Shown one piece after another: positions 32,592-41,395 of a DNA stretch of 56,175 nucleotides (positions are counted from its first letter, which is position 1; every line of letters begins with the position of its first letter). The notes beneath the pieces were generated by a model that was not told where the DNA came from, searched no databases, and was given only the letters and a program-made list of their open reading frames with translations. Source of the DNA: Candidatus Woesearchaeota archaeon (GTDB lineage Archaea > Nanobdellota > Nanobdellia > Woesearchaeales > GW2011-AR9); contig JABIJM010000028.1 in assembly GCA_018655525.1 (NCBI GenBank), forward strand, positions 1 through 56,175, read 5' to 3'. The position numbers and the translations under genes were made by a program.

Positions 32592-33836
32592 TTAAAACAT
32601 CTGAAATAAATGGTATAGCAGGATGTGATACCCAACAATTGCACCTCCTTTAAGTGCTGCTTTTTTAAAAAAATGAAGGTCTTGATCTCTTTTCAAATCA
32701 ATTTCTGCTCCTGTTATGGTTCCTTTAGTTGGACTAAAACTAGCACCTAATCCAAAATGATTTTTTTTATTATAACTGTGCCAAGAATCATTATATTGTT
32801 CGCCTCTATATTGTTGTTCACTTCCAATGAACATAGAAAAATGTTCTGAACCCTGAGCTGAAGAAATTATTTTGTGTGTTCCTTCAACCTCTTTATTTAA
32901 TTCAACTAAATATCCTTTATCTCTTTTTTTTCCTGAAATTAATTCATAGTTTAATCTCTTTTTTTCTTTCTTTGCTACATAATTTATAAAATGGATTGGT
33001 TCGTTTTGGTTCTCAGAATGTTGGGTATTAAGGATCACCTTTCCATATCCTTTTTCTAAAGCAAATTGTATGATCCCTTTCCAAATATAAGGAAAAAGGT
33101 CACAATTATTTCCTAAAACGCCTTCAACAAGAAGATATTTTTCATCTTGATTTTTGATTGCTTTAGTTTCTATAAGAATTGCCACATTATATCTTTCATC
33201 AGATGGTTCTTCACTAGTTGTATGGAGATAATGTGTTTCTGGTGATGCTGAATGTAAAAGAGAGCCAATCCAATGGTCTCCATTCTGAAAAAGGCAATAA
33301 GGTTTTTCATCATTACCTCTATAATCTTGAAGTATGCCAAATGTATTTTCAAATGGGTTTGTTAATATTCTGCTTATTATGCTTCCTTCTGGAAGTACTC
33401 TTGGTATCCCTCCAGCCGCTGGACTACCTCCTGACCTAACTTTATCTTTATCATAATCATCATATCTAAAATTAGTGGGATGTAAATCTTTATAATTTTC
33501 TTCTAAATATCGTAATAATTTGAAGAGATGGATACGTTTTGTAAGGGGTATTTTTTCTTGAACTTCATTAAATTGTGGATTTCCAAGATTTCCATTAAAT
33601 TCTAACCCATAAGATATACGCCATATTTCTTTAACAAAAGCATCATAGCTTTCAAATGAAGATTCAATTAATGGGTTTCCTTGAAAAAAAGTATTGTAGT
33701 CTAAGAAAATATCTGGAGTATTTTCTAAAATGGGTCTTAATCCCGGCGAAGTAGAATTGATCTTCTTTTTAATGGCTCTAGCAACATCTAATCTTACAGC
33801 AGCTTTTGAACTTTCTAATAATTTTTCTAAACCCAT
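32592..33836 (-). CDS. Hypothetical protein, possible acyltransferase-like core
   Basis: The 414-residue protein is unrecognised overall. The middle (about 235-300) contains KYLLVEGVLGNN, PYIWKGIIQFALEKGYGKVI and NTQHSENQNEPIHFINYVAKK, an order of beta-strand, helix and strand that resembles GNAT-type acetyl-CoA folds; no substrate can be named. The C-terminus ends in a hydrophobic helix (AIVGYHILLYHLFQMF). It is leaderless from a TATA-like element about 33857-33866. Its 3' end is 6 nt from the Lrp gene stop. Confidence 0.6.
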   Translation of the reverse strand: MGLEKLLESSKAAVRLDVARAIKKKINSTSPGLRPILENTPDIFLDYNTFFQGNPLIESSFESYDAFVKEIWRISYGLEFNGNLGNPQFNEVQEKIPLTKRIHLFKLLRYLEENYKDLHPTNFRYDDYDKDKVRSGGSPAAGGIPRVLPEGSIISRILTNPFENTFGILQDYRGNDEKPYCLFQNGDHWIGSLLHSASPETHYLHTTSEEPSDERYNVAILIETKAIKNQDEKYLLVEGVLGNNCDLFPYIWKGIIQFALEKGYGKVILNTQHSENQNEPIHFINYVAKKEKKRLNYELISGKKRDKGYLVELNKEVEGTHKIISSAQGSEHFSMFIGSEQQYRGEQYNDSWHSYNKKNHFGLGASFSPTKGTITGAEIDLKRDQDLHFFKKAALKGGAIVGYHILLYHLFQMF

Positions 33837-33930
33837 AAGTTGTAATTATGTCTATTTTTATAAAAAACTTCATCTCCATTTTTTGTTTTTTTCAAAAACC
33901 TTAATAAACTATCAACCTCTACTAAACACA

Positions 33931-35409
33931 ATGACACACACATCCCAAGAACTTGCAACTTTCTGTAAAAAGAAAGGATTCATCTATCGTAGCTCTGAAA
34001 TCTATGGTGGATTAGCAGGATTCTATGATTATGGACACTTAGGAACTTCCTTGAAACATAATTTTCAAGATCTTTGGAGAGGATATTTTCTTAGTCTTCA
34101 CGATAATTTTCATGAAATTGAAGCTTCTGAAATTATGCATGAAAAGGTATTCAAAGCATCTGGTCATTTGGATAACTTTGTAGATCCTATTACAAAATGT
34201 TCAGAATGTCAAGTAAATTATAGGGCTGACCATTTAATTGAAGGTGCAATCAATAAAAGAGTTGAGGGATTGATTCCAGAACAATTAACAAATCTTATTG
34301 AAGAAAATGAAATTAAATGTCCAAATTGTAAATCAGATTTAATGCCAGTAGAAGTAATGAATATGATGTTCCCTGTGCAATTAGGTGTTGGTGGAACTCA
34401 TAAAGGTTATTTAAGACCAGAAACCGCACAATCTCCTTTTGTAAATTTCAAATTACAATTTGAATTATTACGAAAAAAAATTCCAATGGGTCTTGCAATG
34501 ATTGGAAGGGCATATCGGAATGAAATCTCTCCACGGAATTTAACATTACGGCAAAGAGCTTTCACTCAAGCAGAACTTCAAATATTTTTTAATCCAAGTA
34601 AAGTAAACGAACATCCAGATTTTGAAAAAGTGAAAGATTATCCTTTACGTGTCATGTTGCAAGAAGATCGTGAAGCTAATATGGTTGTTGAACGGACTGC
34701 ACAAGAATTGGTTGATCGTGGATTACCAAAATTTTATGTGTTTCATTTAGCGTACATTCAAAAATTGTATCTTACTGAACTTAGCGTTCCAAAAGAAAAA
34801 TTTAGATTGTATGAATTAGATGATAAAGAAAAAGCATTCTATAATAAAAATCATTTTGATATTGAAATAGATTTAAATTCACATGGATTTACAGAGATGG
34901 GTGGTTTACATTACAGAACCGACCATGATTTGAAAGGACATCAAGAAGTATCTAAAGAAAAAATGGATGTTGTAGATGAAACAACAGGTGAAAAGTTTAT
35001 TCCACATGTATTAGAATTATCTTTTGGTGTGGATCGAAATGTCTATGCCTTATTAGATTTGAATTATCACAAAGGAGAACAACGTGGAAATGATGTATTA
35101 GCATTACCTTCTGTGTTTACACCTTTCTATTGTGCAGTATTTCCATTAGTAAAAAATAAAGACCCTGTTGTAAGTAAAGCAAGAGATGTTTATAATCAAA
35201 TTCATGGGCGTTTTTCATGTTTTTATGATCAATCATCTTCAGTAGGAAAACGATATGCACGTGCTGATGAAATTGGGACGAAGTATTGCATTACAATTGA
35301 TTTTGAAACCTTAGAAGACGAATGTGTAACTGTAAGAGATAGGGATACAACCGAACAACAAAGGATCAAAATAGTAGATTTATTAGATTATTTACAGAAA
35401 AATCAGTAG
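33931..35409 (+). CDS. glyS: Glycyl-tRNA synthetase (archaeal/eukaryotic homodimeric type)
   Basis: The 492-residue class II enzyme shows motif 1 around GFYDYGHLG, a zinc-ribbon insertion (CSECQ ... CPNCKSD), motif 2 in IGRAYRNEISPRNLTLRQR-like sequence, and motif 3 near LELSFGVDRNVYALL, with the C-terminal anticodon domain. The start is ATG 33931, with TATA-like CCTTAATAAAC about 25 nt upstream; the long in-frame extension to 33730 is noise opposite another gene. Confidence 0.96.
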   Translation: MTHTSQELATFCKKKGFIYRSSEIYGGLAGFYDYGHLGTSLKHNFQDLWRGYFLSLHDNFHEIEASEIMHEKVFKASGHLDNFVDPITKCSECQVNYRADHLIEGAINKRVEGLIPEQLTNLIEENEIKCPNCKSDLMPVEVMNMMFPVQLGVGGTHKGYLRPETAQSPFVNFKLQFELLRKKIPMGLAMIGRAYRNEISPRNLTLRQRAFTQAELQIFFNPSKVNEHPDFEKVKDYPLRVMLQEDREANMVVERTAQELVDRGLPKFYVFHLAYIQKLYLTELSVPKEKFRLYELDDKEKAFYNKNHFDIEIDLNSHGFTEMGGLHYRTDHDLKGHQEVSKEKMDVVDETTGEKFIPHVLELSFGVDRNVYALLDLNYHKGEQRGNDVLALPSVFTPFYCAVFPLVKNKDPVVSKARDVYNQIHGRFSCFYDQSSSVGKRYARADEIGTKYCITIDFETLEDECVTVRDRDTTEQQRIKIVDLLDYLQKNQ

Positions 35410-35439
35410 AAATACTAGCAAAAAATCAACAAGGTATAA

Positions 35440-35976
35440 ATGATTACAAAAAAAAGTGGGTTATTAGTAACGTTGATTATTGTATTTATTGTTTCATTAA
35501 TATTATTTCTTTTCACTGGGTCTGTAGGTTTAAAATTCTTATCTTTAGTTTTTGCAATTCTTTCGTTCATTTTTGGATTTGTTGTGTTTCATCATTCCGT
35601 ATGGACATCTGCACGAAAAATAGAATCAACTCTTGAACTTCTTCTTGCAAAAGCACATAATATTCCTTTAGAAATTTTAAAGAAAGAATACAAAAATCTT
35701 TATGGACGTTACTTAAAAATGTCATCTGCTAAAAAGAAAGATCATTATCCTAAATTAATGAAATTACGTCAAAAAATTGAAGACCTTATGCAGAAAGGAA
35801 AAGAATTTGAAACTAAATTAATGAACGTAACTGCTGGATCTTTAAAAGAAATTAAATCTAAAACAAGAGATTTAGAAAGACATTTTAATAGATTGCCTGC
35901 ACATCATCAAAAAAAGTATGCACAACACATGATGCAATTGAAAGAGCAAGTTAGCAAGGGAAGAGTTTCTAAGTGA
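35440..35976 (+). CDS. Two-helix membrane protein with coiled-coil tail
   Basis: The 178-residue protein has two hydrophobic segments (about 8-26 and 30-52) and a C-terminal Lys/Glu-rich, probably coiled-coil part of about 120 residues. SD AAGGT lies 8 nt before the ATG. It may be co-transcribed with glyS (30-nt gap). No family recognised. Confidence 0.65.
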   Translation: MITKKSGLLVTLIIVFIVSLILFLFTGSVGLKFLSLVFAILSFIFGFVVFHHSVWTSARKIESTLELLLAKAHNIPLEILKKEYKNLYGRYLKMSSAKKKDHYPKLMKLRQKIEDLMQKGKEFETKLMNVTAGSLKEIKSKTRDLERHFNRLPAHHQKKYAQHMMQLKEQVSKGRVSK

Positions 35977-35994
35977 AGTTTTGGATGTGTTCAT

Positions 35995-36747
35995 TCATAA
36001 AAATAATAATTTAGCTACAGATAATATTACTACAATGGTAAATACTATTTTAACTAATGCACTACCTTTTTTAATTGCAATATTTGCTCCCAAATATCCC
36101 CCTAAAATTCCTCCCATCATTAAAAATAATCCTATCATCCAATCTATTAATCCATAATATGTGAAAATAATACTGCTTACAATAGCTAATGTTAATCCAG
36201 TTATTCTTCTTATGGCATTTATTTCTAAATAAGTCAAACCCATAAAGATAATAATTGATAAACTGGAAAGAAGACCTCCGCCAACTCCAACAAAAGAATC
36301 AAGAATAAAAATAAAGAAGTTGATAACGTAACCACTAATTTCTTTTGATTTAGAAACTATTTTCCTTTTCATTCCAAATGATTTTTTAAAAAAAGTAAAT
36401 GGTAATGCCACTAACATCATTATAGCAATAAGATTCTTTATTAATTCTTCATTGATTGCAATTAATATGTTAGCTCCAATAATTGTAGCGATAACAGTAA
36501 TTGCAGCAAGAATTATAGCAATTTTCCAGTCTATCTTCTTAAATTTATGGAATTGATATGCAGCAATTCCGTGACCTCCAATAGCAGAAAATTTTCTTGT
36601 GGCAACAGTAATTTTAGGAGGAACACCTAACATTAATAATAATGGGGCTTCTATTAATCCGGCTCCCCCACCAGCAAGATTAGAAAGTAATCTAGCAAAA
36701 AATCCAATTATAAAAACAATTATTAAAATAGTAATATCCACATTCAT
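35995..36747 (-). CDS. TauE/SafE-family transporter
   Basis: The 250-residue protein has eight hydrophobic segments and the family signatures GFFARLLSNLAGGGAGLIEAPLL near the N-terminus and DSFVGVGGGLLSSLSII in the middle, the two half-repeats of TauE/SafE (DUF81). Members export sulfite, sulfoacetate or other organic sulfur anions. The substrate here is unknown; a link to the thiol-redox genes is only speculative. Confidence 0.85.
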   Translation of the reverse strand: MNVDITILIIVFIIGFFARLLSNLAGGGAGLIEAPLLLMLGVPPKITVATRKFSAIGGHGIAAYQFHKFKKIDWKIAIILAAITVIATIIGANILIAINEELIKNLIAIMMLVALPFTFFKKSFGMKRKIVSKSKEISGYVINFFIFILDSFVGVGGGLLSSLSIIIFMGLTYLEINAIRRITGLTLAIVSSIIFTYYGLIDWMIGLFLMMGGILGGYLGANIAIKKGSALVKIVFTIVVILSVAKLLFL

Positions 36748-36827
36748 ATGGTTAATTATTATTATAAAAGATTATTGGTTGTATATTCATAAAATTCTCT
36801 CAAATTTTATTCTCAAAATCAGAAACC

Positions 36828-36870
36828 TTAAATACTACTTTGTTCTTAATCTATAACTAATATAAGGTGG
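36828..36870 (+). promoter_or_regulatory. TATA box and SD of the SSB-pop5-psmA unit
   Basis: TTAAATAC (36828-36835) is the TATA box; the SD AAGGTGG (36864-36870) stands 4 nt before ATG 36875. Confidence 0.6.
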
Positions 36871-36874
36871 AAAT

Positions 36875-37282
36875 ATGGAAATAAAAGACTTACAAGCAAA
36901 TCAAGGAAAAGTTGACCTCGTTGTTGAGGTTGTGGAATTAAAAGAAGCAAGAACTTTTGAAAAGTTTGGGAAATCAGGAAAGGTATGTAATGCTGTTGTA
37001 AAGGATGCAACCGGATCCGTCACATTAACATTATGGAATGACGATGTTGATAAAGTTACACAAGGTGCACGTCTTCATATTAAAAATGGATGGTGCTCAG
37101 AATATAGAGATGAAAAACAAGTTTCTTCGGGAAAATTTGGAGAAATTGAAATTCTTGAAGCTTCTGCAGGTGGACAGCAACCAGGTGAAATGTTAACAAA
37201 TTCACCAGAAATCATGGCAGGTCAACCTCTTCCCGGAGATGAAGAAGAAAAACCTTTAGATGTTGAGGAAATGGTTGAATAA
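36875..37282 (+). CDS. OB-fold single-stranded DNA-binding protein (SOSS-B/RPA-like)
   Basis: The 135-residue protein has a single OB fold (about 8-95) with the KVDLVVEVVELKEAR, VKDATGSVTLTLWNDD and LHIKNGWCSEYR strands typical of archaeal SSB and human SOSS-B, then an acidic C-terminal tail (DEEEKPLDVEEMVE) resembling the protein-interaction tails of SSBs. It begins the unit with pop5 and psmA, which are 5 and 22 nt apart. Confidence 0.87.
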   Translation: MEIKDLQANQGKVDLVVEVVELKEARTFEKFGKSGKVCNAVVKDATGSVTLTLWNDDVDKVTQGARLHIKNGWCSEYRDEKQVSSGKFGEIEILEASAGGQQPGEMLTNSPEIMAGQPLPGDEEEKPLDVEEMVE

Positions 37283-37287
37283 ATTCT

Positions 37288-37602
37288 ATGAAACTCCTGA
37301 AATCATTGAAACAAAAGAAACGGTACATTGTATTTGATATTAGTCAGGATTTTTCTTTATTAGATTTAAAAAATGCAGTAGACTTGGCTTTAGAAAAATA
37401 CTTTGGCCAATTAGGTTTATCTAAAGTATCCCCCTTATTTGTAAAGGCTGAGGGCAAAAGATTTATATTAAAAGTAAATCACCAATATGTTGATGATACT
37501 ATTGCAGGAATCATCTTAATCAAAAAGATTAAAAATGTGTCAGTGATTATAAAATCTATAATTGTTTCAGGCACATTAAAAAAAGCTAGTGAAAAACTAT
37601 AA
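37288..37602 (+). CDS. rnp2: RNase P protein Pop5 (Rnp2)
   Basis: The 104-residue protein matches archaeal Pop5, which with Rpp30 activates the RNase P RNA for 5' tRNA processing. The RRM-like fold is visible: KRYIVFDISQ, LALEKYFGQLG, KRFILKVNHQYVDDTIAGIIL. In archaea pop5 commonly sits beside psmA and the exosome operon, as here. Rpp30 is not in the window. Confidence 0.85.
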   Translation: MKLLKSLKQKKRYIVFDISQDFSLLDLKNAVDLALEKYFGQLGLSKVSPLFVKAEGKRFILKVNHQYVDDTIAGIILIKKIKNVSVIIKSIIVSGTLKKASEKL

Positions 37603-37624
37603 TACTTAATGAGGTGTGTGAATT

Positions 37625-38350
37625 ATGAATCCAAGTAAACAAATGATTGATAAAATGGGCTATGATCGGTCCATTACAATGTTTTCTCCTGATGGAAGGT
37701 TACTCCAAGTAGAATACGCAAAGAAAACTGTAAGGCAAGGTTCAACTGCAATTGCAATTACATGTAAAGATGGCGTTGTTTTTGTTTCTGATAAACCAAT
37801 CAGATCAAAATTAGTTGTGCCAGAAGCGATTGAAAAAACATTTCGTGTAGATGATCACATTGCAGCAAGTGCAGCAGGGATCATTTCAGATGCGCGTGTT
37901 TTAGTTGATAGAGCACAAGTAAAAGCGCAACAACATGCAGTAACATACGATTCAAAAATTGATATTTTATCAGTTGTAAAAGACATGTGTGATTTGAAAC
38001 AAATCTGTACACAATCAGCAGGATTACGACCATTCGGAGTATCCTTATTAGTTGGTGGTGTTGAAGAAGATGGAACAATCAAGTTATTCGTAACAGAACC
38101 ATATGGATTATACTTCCAGCATAGAGCTGCAGTAATTGGAGAAGGAGAAGCAATTGTAGATCCAATTTTACAAAAGAAATGGAAAGCTAATCTAGGTGTT
38201 CAAGATGGTATTAAATTAGGATTATCAGCATTAAAAGAATTCCTTGGTGGAGATTTTAACTTTGATCGTGTTGATGCATCTTACATTAATTCAGACAAGA
38301 AACGGTTTGTAAAATTATCTAATGCAGAATTACAAGGATTAGTGAAATAA
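37625..38350 (+). CDS. psmA: Proteasome alpha subunit
   Basis: The 241-residue protein has the alpha N-terminal extension and signature YDRSITMFSPDGRLLQVEYA, which gates the 20S channel, and the core GSTAIAI strand. It forms the outer rings of the proteasome and receives PAN. SD GAGGTG lies 6 nt before ATG 37625. No beta-subunit gene is in this window. Confidence 0.97.
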   Translation: MNPSKQMIDKMGYDRSITMFSPDGRLLQVEYAKKTVRQGSTAIAITCKDGVVFVSDKPIRSKLVVPEAIEKTFRVDDHIAASAAGIISDARVLVDRAQVKAQQHAVTYDSKIDILSVVKDMCDLKQICTQSAGLRPFGVSLLVGGVEEDGTIKLFVTEPYGLYFQHRAAVIGEGEAIVDPILQKKWKANLGVQDGIKLGLSALKEFLGGDFNFDRVDASYINSDKKRFVKLSNAELQGLVK

Positions 38351-38380
38351 TTTTTTTTTGTATTTTTCTTTTTACTCAAC

Positions 38381-38390
38381 ATTTAAATAT
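38381..38390 (+). promoter_or_regulatory. TATA box of sdo1
   Basis: ATTTAAATAT lies about 26 nt upstream of ATG 38412, giving a leaderless start for sdo1 and an extra internal promoter in the superoperon. Confidence 0.55.
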
Positions 38391-38411
38391 CATCTTCTTT
38401 CTCCTTTTATT

Positions 38412-39110
38412 ATGGCAGGAGAAATTTCTCAAAATAAAGTTAAATTAAATCTCGCAAGAATCAAAAAGTTTGGAAAAACATTTGAAATTCCAATAGATCC
38501 TGATAAAGCGTTATTGTATAAGAAAGGTGAAGCAGATTTACGTGAAGTTTTGATGGCTGATGATATCTATTCTGATGCAAAAAAAGGTCAAATCGTTTCT
38601 AGTGCAGAATTAGAAGAAGTGTTTGAAACTTCTGATGTGAAAAAAGTTGCAGACCAAATTTTAATGAAAGGAGAAATTCAGTTAACTTCTGAACATAGGT
38701 CAGCTGAGAGGGAACAGAAACTCAAGAAACTTGTTCATATGATTAACAAAAATGCCTGTGATCCCAAAACCGGATTACCGCATCCTGTTACACGAATTGA
38801 ACTTGCATTAGAACAAGGAAAAATTCATCTTGATTACAATAAAACTGTTGAAGAACAATTTGCAGAAATTATTTCTAAATTACGTCCGATCATTCCTATC
38901 TCTATAGAGAAAAAGAAATTAACGATTACAGTTCCTGGACAATTTACAGGAAAAGCTTACGGATACGTCAAACAAAATTCTACAATGTTGAAAGATGACT
39001 GGCTTGGAGATGGATCGTGGAAAGTTACTGTAGAGTTAGCAGCAGGAATGGTGCAAGATTTCATAGATGCATTGAATGGCATGACGCAAGGACAAGTTCG
39101 TGTTGAGTGA
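38412..39110 (+). CDS. sdo1: Ribosome maturation protein SBDS/Sdo1
   Basis: The 232-residue protein has three domains of the SBDS family: N-terminal FYSH (LNLARIKKFGKTFEIPID, LREVLMADDIYSDAKKG), a helical middle domain (EQKLKKLVHMINKNACDPKTG split) and a C-terminal ferredoxin-like domain. It takes part in large-subunit maturation with EF-2-like GTPases. Location before the exosome genes follows the conserved archaeal order. The stop is 2 nt before the next ATG. Confidence 0.95.
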   Translation: MAGEISQNKVKLNLARIKKFGKTFEIPIDPDKALLYKKGEADLREVLMADDIYSDAKKGQIVSSAELEEVFETSDVKKVADQILMKGEIQLTSEHRSAEREQKLKKLVHMINKNACDPKTGLPHPVTRIELALEQGKIHLDYNKTVEEQFAEIISKLRPIIPISIEKKKLTITVPGQFTGKAYGYVKQNSTMLKDDWLGDGSWKVTVELAAGMVQDFIDALNGMTQGQVRVE

Positions 39111-39112
39111 GA

Positions 39113-39523
39113 ATGAAGTTTTACGTTTCTGCAAAATGGCATCTTAAAGATCACGTTTCTGCAATGAATGAATATTTACGTTCACAAGGTCATGAATCTA
39201 CGGCAGATTGGACTGTAAGGGCTTATGCACGTGGTTATGGTGGTGAGAATGCGCAAATGTCGGATGAACTTTCTGAAGAAGAAATTCATGCCATTTTAGA
39301 ATCAGATTTATTTATTCATCTTTCAGATATGGGTGGTAAAGGAAAATATATAGATTTAGGAATTGCACTTGCAGGACATAAACTCCAAGGAAAACCAGAT
39401 ATTTACATTCTTGGAAAGGATGCTAATGAATCTCAGTTTTATTTTAACAGATCTGTGAAAGGAAGAATTCAAACAGAAGATGTTGTTGAATGTTTGGATG
39501 AAATTTTAAAGAATTATTCCTAA
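39113..39523 (+). CDS. Nucleoside 2-deoxyribosyltransferase-like protein
   Basis: The 136-residue protein has the fold pattern of nucleoside 2-deoxyribosyltransferases and related TIR-like hydrolases: KFYVSAKWHLKDHV, then a TADWTVRAYARG loop, EEEIHAILESDLFIHLSD with an acidic pair, and GKYIDLGIALAGH. Members cleave N-glycosidic bonds of nucleosides or nucleotides. It is inserted in the superoperon between sdo1 and rrp4, co-translated with sdo1, an unusual placement. Confidence 0.7.
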   Translation: MKFYVSAKWHLKDHVSAMNEYLRSQGHESTADWTVRAYARGYGGENAQMSDELSEEEIHAILESDLFIHLSDMGGKGKYIDLGIALAGHKLQGKPDIYILGKDANESQFYFNRSVKGRIQTEDVVECLDEILKNYS

Positions 39524-39759
39524 CCCCAGAGATATCCTGTATTAAATGCAACTTTTTCAAGCAGGCCCATGTTTTCATACTCTTGTTCTTGAGTTTTTAG
39601 AAATCCATCATTTTTTCCATATTGATCTTCCATTCTTTTAAAATCACTTGCAGGAACATGTTCTGACATGATTCCAAATAAATTGGAATTTCTTTTTGCA
39701 AGTTCCCAATGATTCACGCCTTTTTCATGTGCTTTATATAATTTATCTCTAATCCCCAT
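39520..39759 (-). CDS. Small hypothetical protein
   Basis: The 79-residue product is unrecognised; it is charged and mostly helical (GIRDKLYKAHEKGVNHWELA), ending in hydrophobic YLWG. It overlaps the preceding convergent gene by 4 nt and interrupts the exosome superoperon on the opposite strand. Confidence 0.5.
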   Translation of the reverse strand: MGIRDKLYKAHEKGVNHWELAKRNSNLFGIMSEHVPASDFKRMEDQYGKNDGFLKTQEQEYENMGLLEKVAFNTGYLWG

Positions 39760-39816
39760 TTTAGCTTGTAAAATTTGTTTCTTTTAAAAACCTTTTTCTT
39801 AAAATTTAACCGATAT

Positions 39817-39826
39817 CTTTATAAAC
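39817..39826 (+). promoter_or_regulatory. TATA box of the exosome operon
   Basis: CTTTATAAAC is a strong TATA box; a start about 25 nt downstream would give a 5' UTR of roughly 70 nt before the rrp4 ATG. A weaker CCTAAATAC (39833-39841) could act as a second one. Confidence 0.55.
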
Positions 39827-39861
39827 CCTAAGCCTAAATACTGCATACAAAGAAAAACGAA

Positions 39862-39906
39862 TAGGAGGCGGTATTCTTATTCTTAAAAAACGTATACAAG
39901 AGTACC
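39862..39906 (+). promoter_or_regulatory. Leader hairpin upstream of rrp4
   Basis: GGTATTCTT (39870-39878) pairs with AAGAGTACC (39898-39906) in a 9-bp stem with one G-U pair and a 19-nt loop. An SD-like AGGAGG (39863-39868) lies directly before the stem, but 52 nt from the rrp4 ATG, so it does not serve rrp4. Autoregulation of the exosome operon through this hairpin is possible. Confidence 0.45.
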
Positions 39907-39920
39907 GACACAAATAAAAA

Positions 39921-40688
39921 ATGAGTAATATAGTAGTAGAAAACAGGGATATCGTAATCCCAGGAGATCTTCTTGCTGAAGGAATGGATTATATTCCAGG
40001 TGACTTCACATTCAGAGAAGATGAAAAAATATTTTCAAAAATATTAGGTATGGTTTCCGTATCAGGTAGAGTGCTAAAAGTAACAGCATTATCAGGACCA
40101 TATGCACCAAAAATTGGCGATAAAATCATCGCAAAAGTAACTGATGTTCTAATGAGTGGGTGGAGAGTTAATACAAACACAGCATACACTGCTGTCTTAA
40201 ATGTAAGAGACGCAACCACACGATTCGTGAGAAAAGGTGAAGATTTAACAGGAATCCTAGATATTGGCGATTTCCTTGTTTGTAAGATTTCTAATGTAAC
40301 CTCACAGAACTTAATTGATGTTACCATGAAAGAACCTGGCTTAAAGAAAGTTGAAGGTGGAAGAATCATGAAAATCAATTGTAACAAAGTTCCACGAGTG
40401 ATTGGAAAGAAAGCAAGCATGATTCAATTAATCAAAGAAGCAACAGGTGTTGAAATTACAGTGGGTCAAAATGGTTTAGTGTGGTTACGTGGTTCTGCAG
40501 ATGGAGAACTTAAAGCACAACAAGTTGTACGTATGATCGAACAACGAGCACATGAATCTGGTTTAACAGGTAAGGTTTCAAAATTCTTAGGTGTAGCTCA
40601 TAAACCGGTAACACCAACACCAACACCAACACCAACACCAGCTCCTGTACCAAAAGCAGAGCCGGTTGTAGAAGGAGGTGAGCAATAA
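39921..40688 (+). CDS. rrp4: Exosome RNA-binding subunit Rrp4
   Basis: The 255-residue cap subunit has an N-terminal domain (VVENRDIVIPGDLLAEG), an S1 domain (about 60-135) and a KH domain (about 143-205, with VIGKKASMIQLIKEATG). It feeds RNA into the Rrp41/Rrp42 ring. A C-terminal Pro/Thr-rich tail (PTPTPTPTPTPAPVP) encoded by hexanucleotide repeats is unusual for the family. The stop overlaps the rrp41 ATG by one base. Confidence 0.96.
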   Translation: MSNIVVENRDIVIPGDLLAEGMDYIPGDFTFREDEKIFSKILGMVSVSGRVLKVTALSGPYAPKIGDKIIAKVTDVLMSGWRVNTNTAYTAVLNVRDATTRFVRKGEDLTGILDIGDFLVCKISNVTSQNLIDVTMKEPGLKKVEGGRIMKINCNKVPRVIGKKASMIQLIKEATGVEITVGQNGLVWLRGSADGELKAQQVVRMIEQRAHESGLTGKVSKFLGVAHKPVTPTPTPTPTPAPVPKAEPVVEGGEQ

Positions 40689-41395
40689 TGGCTTACACAA
40701 AACGATTAGACGGACGTAAAGCAGACGGTCTTAGAGAAATGTCAGGTAAAGTTGGAGTTATTCCAAATGCTGACGGATCTGCAGAATTTAGAACAGGGAA
40801 AACCTGGGCTATCGCTGCAGTCTACGGACCTAGAGAAGTACTTCCAAGATTTATGGCAAATCCAAAGAAAGGATTTATCAGATGTGCATATACAATGATG
40901 CCTTTCTCCGGAACAGGAGATAGAATTAGACCAGGAAGGTCAAGAAGAGCACAAGAAATTGCAATGGTTATGGATAAAGCATTAGAACCAGTAGTGGATC
41001 TAACAGCATTTCCAAATTCAGTTGTTGATATTTTTGTAGAATTACCACAAACAGATGCAGGAACCAGATGTGCAGCGATCACCGCAGCAGCTATGGCACT
41101 TGCAGATGCAGGTATTCCAATGAGAGATATGGTTTGTTCCGTTTCAGTTGGAACCGTTGATGGTACAGTTGTTGCAGATTTAACATACAACGAAGAAGCA
41201 TTTGATGGACATGTCTCCGACATTCCAGTTGCAATGACAGCACGTACAAAAGAAATTACCTTGTTACAGATGGACGGTCATGTTCAGAAGGACCAGTTAA
41301 AGAAAGCTTTAGAAATGGCACGAGATGTTATGGAAAAAGTGTATGATGTACAGAAGAAAGCATTAAAGGCTAAGTTTGTGGAGGTATCACAATGA
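40688..41395 (+). CDS. rrp41: Exosome catalytic subunit Rrp41
   Basis: The 235-residue RNase PH-fold protein is the active phosphorolytic subunit. Visible are KRLDGRKADGLREM, IRCAYTMMPFSG, RIRPGRSRRAQEIAM (phosphate and RNA binding) and the catalytic-loop region AGTRCAAITAAAMALADAG. It overlaps rrp42 by 4 nt. Confidence 0.97.
   Translation: MAYTKRLDGRKADGLREMSGKVGVIPNADGSAEFRTGKTWAIAAVYGPREVLPRFMANPKKGFIRCAYTMMPFSGTGDRIRPGRSRRAQEIAMVMDKALEPVVDLTAFPNSVVDIFVELPQTDAGTRCAAITAAAMALADAGIPMRDMVCSVSVGTVDGTVVADLTYNEEAFDGHVSDIPVAMTARTKEITLLQMDGHVQKDQLKKALEMARDVMEKVYDVQKKALKAKFVEVSQ

Noticed and set aside
33730-33930. N-terminal extension of glyS
   Set aside because: It is antisense to another gene, and TATA spacing places the start at 33931.
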